NCBI GenBank assembly: GCA_963921425.1
Contig: OY992836.1
Span: 5,285,825 to 5,349,824, forward strand
Reading direction: 5' to 3'
DNA length: 64,000 nt
Source of the DNA: Dryas octopetala
Taxonomy: Eukaryota; Streptophyta; Magnoliopsida; Rosales; Rosaceae
Shown: positions 1 through 10,494 of the stretch, one piece after another
How positions within the stretch are numbered: the first letter of the stretch is position 1
Layout: each line of letters begins with the position of its first letter
The notes under the pieces: generated by a model
What the model was told of the DNA's origin: nothing
The model's database searches: none
What the model saw: the letters and a program-made list of their open reading frames with translations, nothing else
Made by a program: the position numbers and the translations under genes

Positions 1-599
1 TTAGGAATCATCCTTTCAAAGAAAGCCAAATTAGAAACCGCTTAGCCATTTAATTATCATCATGATCATTTTAGTGTTTATCAAAAATACAATGATTGTC
101 TATTTATTTGACCAAAATTAGATAACTAAATGTTTCCAATTTGGCTGATTTTTGTAGGACCGATCCTTGGAAGGAAACCGAAAAATAAACATTTTGGATT
201 GATGGACCACATTGCAAGCTGGACCCAATGTGTGGTTCCTTTTTTATTTATAAAGGCGAGAACCCTCTTTAGAAGCTCCTTATATATAAAGGATAACGTA
301 CTCTTATTCGACTCTGAATCTAAACCACACATTAAGTCAAGAGTCAACCTAATCAATAATCCAAATTCACAGTCTGAATGGCAAGAAAACATTTCCATAT
401 ATGAATATAAGTAGAAGTCCTCATTTTAGTTTTTGAAATTGTGTAACATTTTGACCAAGCATCAAGTATCACAACTTATAATTGAATGCATGAAAGATGG
501 CCCAAAATGTTCAAGGAAGCGGTTTGTTGTGGGTATTGCCTGACAGAATATGTTCTTCGCTAAGTGAGAGGGAAAGAGGATGTGGCAGGGGAAAGGGCC
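1..599. other. Intergenic, no gene recognised
   Basis: AT-rich sequence with short open frames on both strands that look like chance. I recognise no protein similarity, splice-bounded exon or transposon end here. Confidence 0.5.
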
Positions 600-1120
600 A
601 AGGTTCTTTGGAGTATATTATTAAATGAAAATACAAGAGTACATAGTACAATACAGTTGGAAAGATGTCCACCTTCTTAAAAGTTCCCAGATAACAAGCT
701 CTAGGATGTGAAAGTCCAAAAAAACAAATAAAAACAGTATAGTACCACAGCCCTAGAAAACACATAAGCTCTAGACCCTAGTACAACAGCAATAATGAAG
801 CCCTAACACAAAACAGCCTCCCAATTAGATAAAATTGTATAAGAGAAATAATCCCTGAATGCTGGAGTGATTTACGCCCATAATGAGGCCCAAAAACAAA
901 CTCTCTCCCACAAATTATCCACCTCTTCCCCACTAACATAATAAAAAAACCTTCTATTTCTCACTCCAACCAGATTACCCACAAAACAGTCATTACTGCA
1001 CACCTCCCCAACACCATACCCCTCTTCTCCCCTCAACAAACTTCAATCTCTCTGACAGAAAGCAGCACAAGATTCCGAAGTGTCCCACCTTAACCTACCC
1101 TCCCTGAACAACCTCCGCAA
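600..1120 (-). mobile_element. LINE 3'-end fragment (non-LTR retrotransposon), minus strand
   Basis: Read on the minus strand, the part near 850-970 gives a degraded version of the C-terminal region of plant LINE ORF2. A block of the type RNRRFFY is followed by VDNLWERVCFWASLWA and then TPAFRDYFSYTILSNWE. The rest, down to about 600, would be the 3' untranslated tail. The reading is broken and no reverse-transcriptase core is present, so this is a 5'-truncated dead copy. It is recognised by pattern only, and the boundaries are approximate. Confidence 0.55.
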
Positions 1121-1124
1121 GGAG

Positions 1125-1465
1125 TTGTAGGATGCTGGCCCTCATATGGGTCCTCTTGGTGGAGAGAAATAAAAGAAATTTTTAAGATTATAGAGGGGCG
1201 GATGTGGACGAGTTGTGGAATAGAATATCTTTTTCGTCATCTCTTTGGGGCTTGGTTTCTAGTGTGCTAAGGGATGTGAATTTGTCTCCATCCTATTAGA
1301 CTTAAAAGGCAACTATAAGTTAGATTTCTTCTTTGTTTTTTGAGTTTGAGGCTGATGATCTGTTTCTTTTTTTTTCTTTTTAATGTACTATAGAATTGTC
1401 CATTGTTGCTTGTCTAGTCTGAGCTTGATTAACAAAAGTTTCTTTCTTTTTAAGAAAAACAAATG
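1125..1465 (+). mobile_element. LINE 3'-end fragment, plus strand
   Basis: The plus strand encodes a degraded ORF2 tail: a WVLLVERNKRNF-like block, then VDELWNRISFSSSLWGLVSS, then a short stretch ending near 1305. A T-rich tail follows, with GATTAACAAAAGTTTCTTTC near 1428-1447, typical of plant LINE 3' untranslated regions. With the minus-strand LINE tail at 600-1120, two LINE 5' truncation points face each other near 1120. Neither copy can be active. The plus copy lies just beyond the last recognisable exon of the RCC1-like fragment. Confidence 0.6.
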
Positions 1466-1564
1466 CAGGTAAGGTTTATCATCATAAATTGGGTTTTCTT
1501 GTTGCTATAACCCACTGTAAAGATACATAATAAAAAAAGTGTCTTGCTATATTCAGGAAAGTAG

Positions 1565-2182
1565 TTAGTCTGCATAGCTTCCATCTCTATGTGTAGGGGA
1601 TTTGGGGGCCTTGCCCATTTTCTTGCCATATAGCATACAAATTACAAAAATACTTATGGTTAGTTGTGGATGAAAAAATACCTGTAATAGCACAAGAGTG
1701 ATGATAACCAGCTGAAATGTGAAGAACTTCCTTGTGAATTCCAGATACCTCCACTGGCTTCTGCAATGTGACAAACAAAAACCACACCAGTAGTCAAAAA
1801 GAGTAGAGGAGTAGTAAAGAAAAGATGAAGACCTGGCCATACATACACTAGTATAAGTCACATCATGTGATGTCCCAAGCTGCCCAAAATCATTGAGACC
1901 AGTGGCATAAACGCGGCCACTGTCTGTTAAGAAGAGAGTGTGAGCACCACCGCAAGCAATGGCTACAAGCCCTTGATCGTGAAAGGAAGAGCAAAGCAAA
2001 GGGACAGGCTTCCACTGAGAGTCCAAGTTCCCAAGCCCCAGCCTCCCATAGTCACCATTCCCCCAAACCGCCGCGACCCTCTTCCCTGCCTCACTCCCAC
2101 TGCTCAACCACCTTCTCCCCAACCCCAAACTCGGTTTCATCCTCATCATCCTACTCCACATGTTTCGAAACTCAGAAATCAA
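1565..2182 (-). pseudogene. RCC1/RUG3-like gene, 5' fragment (two exons plus a possible decayed third)
   Basis: On the minus strand an ATG at 2182 opens exon 1 (2182-1847), which has a basic, possibly mitochondrial N-terminus followed by an RCC1-type repeat: AVWGNGDYGRLGLGNLDSQW, then CGGAHTLFLTDSGRVYATGL. Exon 1 stops at a good donor (AGT|GTATGT). An 86-bp intron ends in TTGCAG, and exon 2 (1760-1682) encodes PVEVSGIHKEVLHISAGYHH and ends at ACAG|GTATTT. This order matches plant RUG3-like RCC1 proteins, which help splice mitochondrial nad2 and are about 400-450 residues long. Only about 138 residues are present here. A poorly preserved third exon may lie at 1565-1640 (LYAIWQENGQ-like). LINE sequence follows instead of the remaining repeats, so I call a truncated copy. 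The two exons themselves are intact, so recent truncation is possible. Confidence 0.7.
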
Positions 2183-2393
2183 ACAAGGAAATTGAGGACG
2201 TTGAATACGTCTTCTTTTTCCTATGCCTGTGATGGCATCGATTTGTCTTCTAAAGCCTCATTTGGTTTATAATATATGGGGAAGCTGGGAGCGATAGTAA
2301 CATACGGGGGGAAGCTCAGAGCCATAGATTAGAATTTGTACCTAATTATTCTACAATGAAGCGCTCCACCTTGTGGCCAAAAAAAGAAGAAGC

Positions 2394-4331
2394 CCTCCAC
2401 CTAGGGATCGGCAAAATTTTTTGAGTTCGGCGAGCTCGGACTTGAATTATAAGAGTTCAATAGGATTTTTGGGCCAGGCCGGGTTGGGTTTGGGCTTTAA
2501 TAAACAAGCCTAAAGCCTGCCCATCGGGCTTTGACTTGCGAGCTTGGAGGACCGGATCGGGCTAGGCCCGAATTGGCGGCCCAAAATGGGCCCAAAGCCT
2601 GTTTAGACACATATATCTTTAATAAAAAAAAATATAAGATTTTGGCTATGTTGTAATTTAAACATGAGACCTCACAGGGAAGGATGGCAGTGAGAACTAA
2701 TTGCTATGGTTCACCCTATTATCATTCCTCCTATTCCTATAGGGGTGGTTGAAGAAGGGAACGAGGTACGAATGGAGAGATAAGTGCTTCTCTCCACCTT
2801 CAGTTGCTTGCATTCGCAGTGGGTAAAACCATCTCTCAATGACTTGACAAGCTTCAATTCTCAACAAACTGAGTTGACTAGTTTATTTGTCAAGTTTGTG
2901 AATCATAACATATTTAATAATTATTTCATTTATTTACTTCAATAAATTATTAATATGCTTATTAATTTATTATATAATACTATTATGTTAGTAATAGTGT
3001 AATACCATAAATAATAAACTTTTAAAATTATATACAACATTACAACTATAATAAAACATAAATATAAATATGTTTTATTATATATTTTATTACATATTTT
3101 TATAAACAAGCGATGCAATTGTTTTTTTAATGATCTGAACCATTCAAATTTTAGTTCCTCACTCAAAGATAAATCGTGCAAAAAATTATCTCAATCGAAG
3201 ATGTAAAAGTGACATAACGGTGGTCAAATTAATGAGCGATTTTGCTTTTTCTAATGATAATCGAATGGGTAGATGAATTTCGATTTAACCGATTTTTTGT
3301 AAGAATGATCTTTGACTATGAGCATAGAAAATGAACATGTCAGATTGTTGAAATCACGTTGTGGTCTTCATAATTATGGAAACGACAAGGTTTCAATATG
3401 AAAGTTATTAGAATTATACTCTTCAAGTATATTTATATGTAGAAGCTCATATATCGATCGTGTTTTCAACGATCCGAACTGTTCAAACTTTAGTTCCCCA
3501 CTCAAAGAGAATCCTTGCAAAAAATTAGCTCAATCGAAGATGTAAAAGTGACGTAACGGTGGTCGAATTAATGAATGATCATGGTTTTTCTAATGATAAT
3601 CAAACATTCGAACGGGTAGATGAATTGCTATTTGACCGATTTTTTGTAAGGATGATCTTTAACTATCAACATATAAAATGAACGGTTCAGATCGTTGAAT
3701 TAATGAACGATCGTGGTTATAAAATGAACGGTTCAGATCGTTGAATTAATGAACGATCATGGTTTAATAACTTTAATTATAGTTGTATTATAAAATTTTA
3801 TTATAATAACTTTAATCACTATAGTTGTAAATTTGTAATGTTGTATATAATTTTAAAAGTTTATTATTTATGATATTACACAGTTTACACTATTACTATT
3901 TACTAACATTATATGATTATAGTATTATATAATAACTTAATAAGCATATTAATAATTTATTATAGTATACAAATAAAAAACCTATTAAATATGTTATGAT
4001 TCACCAATTAGACAAATAAACTAGTCAGCTCAGTTGGTTGAGAATTAAAGTTTGTTCCATAAGGTCTCATGTTCGATTCACAACATAGTCTAAATCCTAT
4101 ATTTTTGATTGAAGATATATTGTGTGTAAATGGGCTTTGCGCCGGGCCTAAGTGGGCAGGCTTCAGGCGGGCGGGCTTCGAGCGGCCCATAGGCTTCAAG
4201 GGGATGGCCCAAGCCCAGCCCAATGACTATTCAGGCCGGCCCAGCTCTGCCCAAATTTTCGGCCAGATCGGGCTTCGGACCCAATAGGCCGGGCGGGCTT
4301 CGGGCCTTGGGCTTTTTGGTGACCCCTAGCT
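2394..4331. mobile_element. hAT-like non-autonomous element with GC-rich ends and AT-rich palindromic core
   Basis: The ends read TAGGGATCGGCAAAA on the left and, reverse-complemented, TAGGGGTCACCAAAA on the right: short imperfect terminal inverted repeats. The flanks CCTCCACC and GCTCTACC agree at 6 of 8 positions, fitting an aged 8-bp target duplication. Just inside both ends are GGGC/GCCC-rich stretches (2460-2600 and 4130-4320). The core is AT-rich. Two imperfect inverted arms (about 2630-3110 and 3775-4140) share tracts such as GAATCATAACATATTTAATA. No transposase is present. Class assignment is inferred from the termini only. Confidence 0.5.
3132..3763. repeat. Direct repeats inside the hAT-like element (about 339-bp pair and 46-bp pair)
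   Basis: The block beginning GATCTGAACC at 3132 recurs as GATCCGAACT at 3471, sharing the landmarks TCAATCGAAGATGTAAAAGT and CCGATTTTTTGTAA. From 3672 a 46-bp unit with GAACGGTTCAGATCGTTGAA occurs twice in a row (second copy from 3718), nearly identical. The short pair is much more recent than the long pair. Confidence 0.75.
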
Positions 4332-4459
4332 CTACCGATGTGTACCAAGACAAGTGGCCCATGTGTGAGCCGTTAGATCAAAACAAGATTCAGTGGCTGG
4401 CATTATTAGGCCTTCCATGGTTAGTGAGTGTCAATGTGTCATATATGGTCTGAAAGTTG

Positions 4460-4752
4460 CGTGAATAGTGTGCTTTTAGAATGCTTAAAAGCGCTTTCAA
4501 ATAGTCAAAAACATTTTTGCTTATATTTGGCAAAAAAAAAAAAAATAAGCGTTTTTTTGTTCTAAAAACACTTGGAAACACTTCTAGGTGAAGCACCTAC
4601 CAACTGCTTCCTTAGGAAGCACTTCCAAGTATATTAACAAGAAGCACTTGAATTTTTTTAAAAAAAAAATCTATGAATTTCTGACAAAAGCTTCTAGTGA
4701 AAGCACTACTAAGCAAAAGTACTTTCTACATAAGCACTCCCAAACAAGCCCA
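4460..4752. mobile_element. MITE-like repeat (AAGCACTCCCAAACAAGCCC end)
   Basis: The right end AAGCACTCCCAAACAAGCCC (to 4752) and many interspersed AAGCACTT/AAGTGCTT words are typical of a very common plant MITE family whose termini read GGGCTTGTTTGGGAGTGCTT. The left end near 4460 (GTGCTTTTAGAATGCTTAAA) is too degraded to give exact termini or a target duplication. No coding capacity. Confidence 0.45.
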
Positions 4753-4834
4753 TAGTCTGCTAAAGCTGATAGCGGTACTGAAACTTGTGTCACATGGCAT
4801 TTAAATAATTGAAAAAAGTTAATCTCACATGGCA

Positions 4835-5253
4835 TTTTCTTAATAGAGACGAAAAAGACAGAAAGACAAATGGAGAATGTGGCGTATAAGCTGGGTATGA
4901 AAGGATCTATATATGTAAGGCGTAGGGGTCTAGAGAGCGGTTTGATGATGATATGGAAGCAGGGCTGCGATTTGAGGCTTCTTAATGTCCTATTCTATGG
5001 GGCATATTGATATGCAGATTGTTAGTGGGGAATATCATGGGGTCTGTGTTACAGGCTTTTATGGCACCCTAAATGCAAGTCAACAGTGGCACTCATGGGC
5101 ATTGTTAAGGCGACTGCATGGATTGCAATATGGGCCATGGCATGTGCTCAGGGATTTCAACGAAATTTTCTCTGCTGGGGAAAAGTTTGGAAGAAGTGAT
5201 AGGCCCGAGTTCTTAATGCAAGATTTTCGTAAAGTCATCGACTGCAGTCTTAC
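4835..5253 (+). mobile_element. LINE ORF2 endonuclease domain, first part
   Basis: Reading through frameshifts, the plus strand encodes the N-terminal half of a plant LINE apurinic-type endonuclease. In order I see an IETK motif (the catalytic Glu region), a GLESGLMMIWKQ block, then VCVTGFYGTLNASQQWHSWA and GPWHVLRDFNEIFSAGEK (the DFNE motif), then FLMQDFRKVIDC. The reading stops abruptly at 5253, where a transposon starts, and resumes at 7460. Dead copy. Confidence 0.75.
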
Positions 5254-7459
5254 TGTCACACCCTAATCATGGAATAAGAGTTAGGCCCCGTTTGGGATTG
5301 CGGTGGAAGACCCAAAAGCTGCTGTGGATGACAATTCTCAATCACCTACAGCAGTTTTGGTGTTTGGTAAAAAAATTAAAAACTGTTTTTTCTCACAATT
5401 CTCAACTCCCCACAACAAAAATAGAAAGCAGGTGTCTAGGTGCTTTTGAAAGATGCAGTGAATCACAGCAACAATGAATATTTTATTTTACCCATAATAT
5501 CCTCATTGATTTCTATATTTTTAATTTGTTTATTTTAAATTAAAAAATATGTCTATTATTAGTTATATTTTATATTGTGATAATTAATTATGATATTTTA
5601 TTTGCACGATTAAAATTATAATATACCTAAAAAAATAATAGATATAGTTATTTAATAATGTTGTTCTTAGAAAAATTATGCTAATAAAAATTTGTAGCCA
5701 AAAATTTAAAAAACAAGTAAAACACATTTTATTTTTACCAAACAAATAAGTGAAAGACACTTTTAGCATCATGTTTATTTTAGTAATTATACACAGTCAC
5801 AGCACTTTTACATTAACATTTACCAAACACTTTGATACCGTTTTTTACACTCACAGCACTTTTGAAAACATAATTTACCAAACACTCAGTTGCTTTACTT
5901 TACAGCTGACTTTACTTCACAACTGTTTTACCTCACAGCTGTTTTTTCACACAGCAATACCAAACTGGCCCTTAATCTTGGATTAAGGTGTGAATCACAC
6001 TCTAATTATAGAACTAGCTCCTATAATCAGAATGTAACAAATGAAAATAATATAAATAAAAATAAACTCATTACTTACAATATACAACAAAATATATTCA
6101 AGCTTAATTTACACTATACAACTTGTCTCAGGGTCTTAGATTTTACAGAGCTTCCAAAAGTAGGACTAAACTTTAGACTTTGTTCACACTTATTTGCAAA
6201 GACTATGTCGTGCTACTCCTCTTAAGCCCTGCAAAGTTTAAGACCTTGAGACAAGTTGTATGGTGTAAATTAAGCTTGAATATATTTTGTTGTATATTGG
6301 AAGTAATGAATTTATTTCTATTTATATTATTTTCCTTTGTCACATTTTGATTATAAGAGCTAGTTCTATAATTAGAGTGTGATTCACACCTTAATCTGAG
6401 ATTAACTCTTAATCCAGAATTGGGGTGTGACGAGTTAGTATCAGAGCACAAGGTTTAGAGAATTCTAGGGTTGAATTGAGAGTTATGAGTTAAGTTTGGG
6501 ATTTAGTTTTTCCCAGAGTTTAGAATGCCATTAAGATTTGAATTTTGGAGTATTTTGTTAAAGACTTTACTAAGTAATTAGTATATCTTGGGGTTTAATT
6601 ATGATGCTTATTCGAGGTAGGGAGATCTGGGGGAACTTTGACTGCAAATATATTTGATTTTATTGAATCTTTGTTAAAAAAATGCGATATGTGTGATTAT
6701 ACGTGACTTATATGAATTATGTGAATTATTTGAGCATGATAGGAATTAGTTATTATTATAATTTATTATTCGTGCATTTATTTGAATGTAAAGCATGATT
6801 CATTGAGAAATGGAAGTTATGGTGATGAGAAGGGATTGAGAGTTAAATTTAGATTTCGTAGTGTGCGCTAGGCGTGAAGCATCTTCAGTTGAGACTAAAA
6901 TGATCTAAACTCCCAAGGTGCATTGGGACCTTCGGCAGAGACCAAAGTTAGGATGTGTGGTAATTTATTTCTTTAAGAGATTGTTAATGAAGTGCAACAT
7001 AACATTCATGAATTGTTAAGATTAATATATTATATATTATCTGTTTCATGTTGTATGTTTCACTGAGCTTCAATATAATTAATTTTGCATGATAAGGTTG
7101 AATCTCCCTACTAAACCATTGGTTAGAACTCACCTCCTCTTAAACTTTGCAAGTCCAGAAATTGAAGATCCAAACCCTTAAGAGGAGTAGCACAACATAG
7201 TCTTTGTAAATAAGTGTGAACAAAGTTTGAAGTTTAATCATACTTTTGAAAGCTCTGTAAAATCTAAGACCCTGAGACAAGTTGTATGGTGTAAATTAAG
7301 CTTGAATATATTTTGTTGTATATTGGAAGTAATGAGTTTATTTCTATTTATATTATTTTCCTTTGTCACATTCTAATTTATAGGAACTAGTTCTATAATT
7401 AGAGTGTGATTCACACCTTAATTCGAGATTAACTCTTATTCCAGGATTATGGTTTGACA
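5254..7459. mobile_element. TG...CA palindromic element with 5-bp target duplication, inserted in a LINE
   Basis: The element begins TGTCACACCCTAATC and ends GGATTATGGTTTGACA. It is flanked on both sides by CTTAC (5249-5253 and 7460-7464), and the LINE endonuclease reading resumes across it. The left arm (5254-6231, minus a nested MITE) is the inverted complement of the right arm (7185-7459) over about 270 bp. A third copy in right-arm orientation sits at 6232-6431 and ends GGGGTGTGAC. It is followed by GAGTTAGTATCAGAGC, which resembles an initiator-Met tRNA primer-binding site. TG...CA ends, a 5-bp duplication and the PBS-like site argue for a rearranged non-autonomous LTR element. The long inverted arms would also fit a fold-back element. 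No protein is encoded. Confidence 0.6.
5284..5971. mobile_element. Tourist-like (PIF/Harbinger) MITE nested in the palindromic element
   Basis: The left end GGCCCCGTTTGGGATTGCGG and the right end (reverse complement GGGCCAGTTTGGTATTGCTG) form imperfect terminal inverted repeats. The insertion is flanked by TTA at 5281-5283 and 5972-5974, the 3-bp target duplication of PIF/Harbinger elements. Removing it joins AAGAGTTA to ATCT, which matches the uninterrupted right arm at 7420-7435. At 688 bp it is long for the class. It is AT-rich inside and encodes no transposase. Confidence 0.75.
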
Positions 7460-7464
7460 CTTAC

Positions 7465-8690
7465 TGATATACCATTTGTGGGCGACACTATTACTTAGGA
7501 GTGCATCAGGGGGGAGCTACTTTTGTCAAGGAAAGACTTGATAGAGGTGTCATTAATGCTAGCTTGCACGACCTTTTTGAGAGGGTGGTCACTCATCATG
7601 TGTAGGTTCCAGGGTCGGATCACATCCCCATTCTTGTGGAAGCAACTTCCCAAATCTCACAATGGTGGGTGAAGGCATGTGAAGCGCCGGTTCCTTTTTG
7701 AGCAATGATGAAATCAGGAAGTGGGTTGTGAGGATACTATTCGGCAGGTTTGGGGAGATAGTGTAGCAGATGGCCGGATTGTATGTGGTGCATGGAGTGA
7801 AGAATTGTGGTTTTCGTTTGACAAAATGGAGTTCAGAATTTTTGGGGGGGGGGGGGGGAAGAAAGGAAGATAAAAAAAGCTTCAAATTGAGATTGAATAC
7901 ATAAAGGGCAACCCATGCAATACCAGGCTTTTTAGTAGGAAAAAGGAGTTTGAGCTTTCTCTTGAAAAGCTTATTGATCAGGATGAAGTTTATTGGCGCT
8001 AGCGATTGCATGTTACGTGGCAGAGGGAGGGAGATAAAAACACGAAATTATGCTTGCGCTAAAGAAAGGAGAAGACAAAATTATATTGCTGGCATGTTAA
8101 ATGAGGATGATGAGTGGATCACTGATTATACAATGGTGGGATGTATGTTTTGTAACTATGTGTTAAACCGTTTTACGACTAATGGTGGTATAGAAATGCA
8201 CAGATTATTGGACAAGATTGAGCCGAAAATCACCACTGACATGAACATCAGACTTCTACAACCCTTCACTAGAGATGAGATTGAGTGGGCATGCAGTAGA
8301 TGCATCCTTCTAAATCTCCATGCAGTGATGAGATGTCGGCGATCTTCTATCAACGGTATTGGCCTATTGTGGGGGATGTGGTGGTTGATTTTTGTGTTGG
8401 CAAGAGAAGCTCATTTTGAAGGCTGGGAAGAAGGTGCTACTGAAGGCTGTTGTGCATGCCATTCCTATTTATTATATGAGCATTTTTATAATGCCCAAAG
8501 CGGTCTGTCGAGAAATAACCTCTATGTCTTCTTAGTTCTGATGGGGAAATTCAAAGAAAAAAAAAGACATGCATTGGCTTAGATGAGAGGAATTATGTTC
8601 TTTGAAGCTGGAGGGAGAACTTGGTTTCACAGATTTGATGAATTTTAATAGGGCTTTAATAGCAAAACAAGGGTGGCGGGTGATCACTTA
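7465..8690 (+). mobile_element. LINE ORF2, second part: endonuclease end and deleted reverse transcriptase
   Basis: This continues the LINE interrupted at 5253. Through several frameshifts it encodes FVKERLDRGVINASLHDLFE and PGSDHIPILVEATSQ (the endonuclease SDH motif). Next comes a linker with EGDKNTKL and NEDDEWITDYT, the start of the reverse transcriptase (QPFTRDEIEWA, then MHPSKSP in another frame), and finally a late region (GKKEVLLKAVVHAIP-like, then LMNFNRALIAKQGWR). The central RT, including the FADD box, has been deleted at about 8386-8410. A 15-G run lies at 7844-7858. Non-functional. Confidence 0.75.
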
Positions 8691-8784
8691 CCCCGGTGCA
8701 TTGTAAACCTAAAGTTTATTTTATGATCTTACTTATTATATAAATAGATTCTAATTATTTTATTATTTTTATGTTGTGACCAAG

Positions 8785-9690
8785 AATGAAAAATTTGACT
8801 AAGCTTGAGTTTGTTGAACTTGATATCTCGTGAAAGAATTACCTATCATGGGTCTTGGATGGTGAGATTCATCTTGAAACTATGAATCTTGGGAACACAA
8901 TCAAGAAAGGCACAGACGCATCCCAGCAAGATAGCACTAAAGTCTTAATTTTTCTCTGTCACCATATACATGAAGGACTTAAGAGTGATATCTAACGGTC
9001 AAAGATCCACTAACTCTTTGGCATAATTTGAATGAGCGATATGATCACCAGAAAATTGTGATCCTTCCAAAATCTTGCTATGATTGGATGCACTTGCACT
9101 TCCAAGACTTCAAATCTATTTTTAAAATACAATTCTGCTCTGTTCCAAATTAGCTCCCAGCTGACATTGTGTGAAGAAAAAAAAAACTGATAAGGATATG
9201 TTGGAGAAGACTTTTTTTCACATTTCACTCTTCGAATGTGCTCCTGTAGTAGCAATATCGAGAACGTCAATTCAAAAAGTATGCAGATCTGATATCTCTT
9301 CTCTTACTTGATGAGTATAATTATGAGTTTTTGATGAAGAATCATCAATCTCGTCCAACAAGATCATCAACATTCCCTAAAATGAATGTCACGACATCAC
9401 GTGACCAATGCCCATGGATGTCAAAATGTTTATCACAATGGTGAAGGTCGTGGTGGTCATAACCATAACTTGAGTTTCAAATATACTCAAACTTCGCATC
9501 GATTACCACCATAAGTGGAATAATGTCAAACATGACAAAGGGAAAGGTCCAATGAATAAGGTTATTAAAAATTCTGAGAATGTCTGCCACACGTTTAGGC
9601 ATACGACAATTAAGTGAATACTAATTATCTAAAGGATCAAAACACCAATTTTCCTCCTCAATATTTTCCAGAAAATTTTGGAACTTCAAA
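8785..9690 (+). mobile_element. Decayed Ty1/copia-like gag region
   Basis: Through many stops and frameshifts the plus strand follows a well-known plant copia gag layout: LTKLEFVELDIS, then NYLSWVLDGEIHLETMNLG, then DSTKVLIFLCHHIHEGLKSD, ERYDHQKIVILPKSCYDWMH, a YNSALFQISSQLTLCEE stretch, and a DMLEKTFFTFHSSNVLL stretch. A weak CCHC-like remnant may follow. No LTR, protease or polymerase is attached, so this is an old fragment. Ends are approximate. Confidence 0.7.
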
Positions 9691-10494
9691 TTAAATTTTA
9701 GAAAATTAAAATACTAAAGACTCTTTGGAAATTTATAGTATAATTTTTCGAATTCCGAAAAATATGAGATATGCACTGTTAGTTTTCTAGACACAAACAA
9801 AACATTTTCCGTGAAGGCGTGAAACTCAAAAAACCTCTCAGTCTTGACGGAAAATAAATTTTCTTCACAAAATAAAGTCTAGAAAAAATTTAGAATTTCC
9901 TAGCTTCACAAGTATTTTCTCAACCCATTTGAGTTAGTTTTCTATGGAAAAAAATAGAGAGTTAGAAGTCTTTAGTGGGTTCAAAAAGTGGTCATTTTTC
10001 CAAATTTTTCTTGAGGTTTTTTTCTTTGTATTTTCGTTATTTTTTAAGAGTTACTAAAAGTCATTCATAAAAAGGTCATTTTTCTAAATTCACTAAGGAC
10101 CGTAAGACTTCAATAGAATTTCCCGTTGTCTAGAAGACTAGATCACAAACAAAATGATCCCAAATGTCGTTAATATAAAATATAAAAGTACAATAATAAT
10201 GGGCAATGGCTTAGTTGACAGGATGGGAAGCAGTGGGGCTGAGGACTGGCAGGTAAGGAATTACGGCGTCTTTCTCTCATTCATTTCACCTCACAATACA
10301 AATTATACATCCAACTGGTCAAAGAGGGAGGGGACTACTCATCTCAGCCCAACATCTTTCTCTCTTCTAATTCTTCTGATTCTTCTTCTTTTCTGAATTC
10401 CAGGGTTTGTAATTTTGTATTGTCCGCATTGTAGAATGAGCGTCCATTAATCCCCCTTACTGTTGTAAATGTTAATAAAGAAACAAACAAATAA
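9691..10494. promoter_or_regulatory. Upstream region and probable 5' leader of the NIPA-type gene
   Basis: No coding similarity. Close to the gene there is a pyrimidine-rich patch (10348-10395) of the kind common around plant transcription starts, followed by an A-rich leader directly before the ATG at 10495. I do not see a convincing TATA box. The distal part (9691-10140) is AT-rich and unassigned. Confidence 0.35.

Noticed and set aside
126-414. Overlapping 90-94-codon open frames on both strands near the left edge
   Set aside because: No similarity, no exon signals, AT-rich. Considered chance.
7589-8011. 140-codon minus-strand open frame
   Set aside because: Lies opposite the LINE ORF2 relic and includes the complement of the G15 run as a Pro tract. 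Shadow frame.
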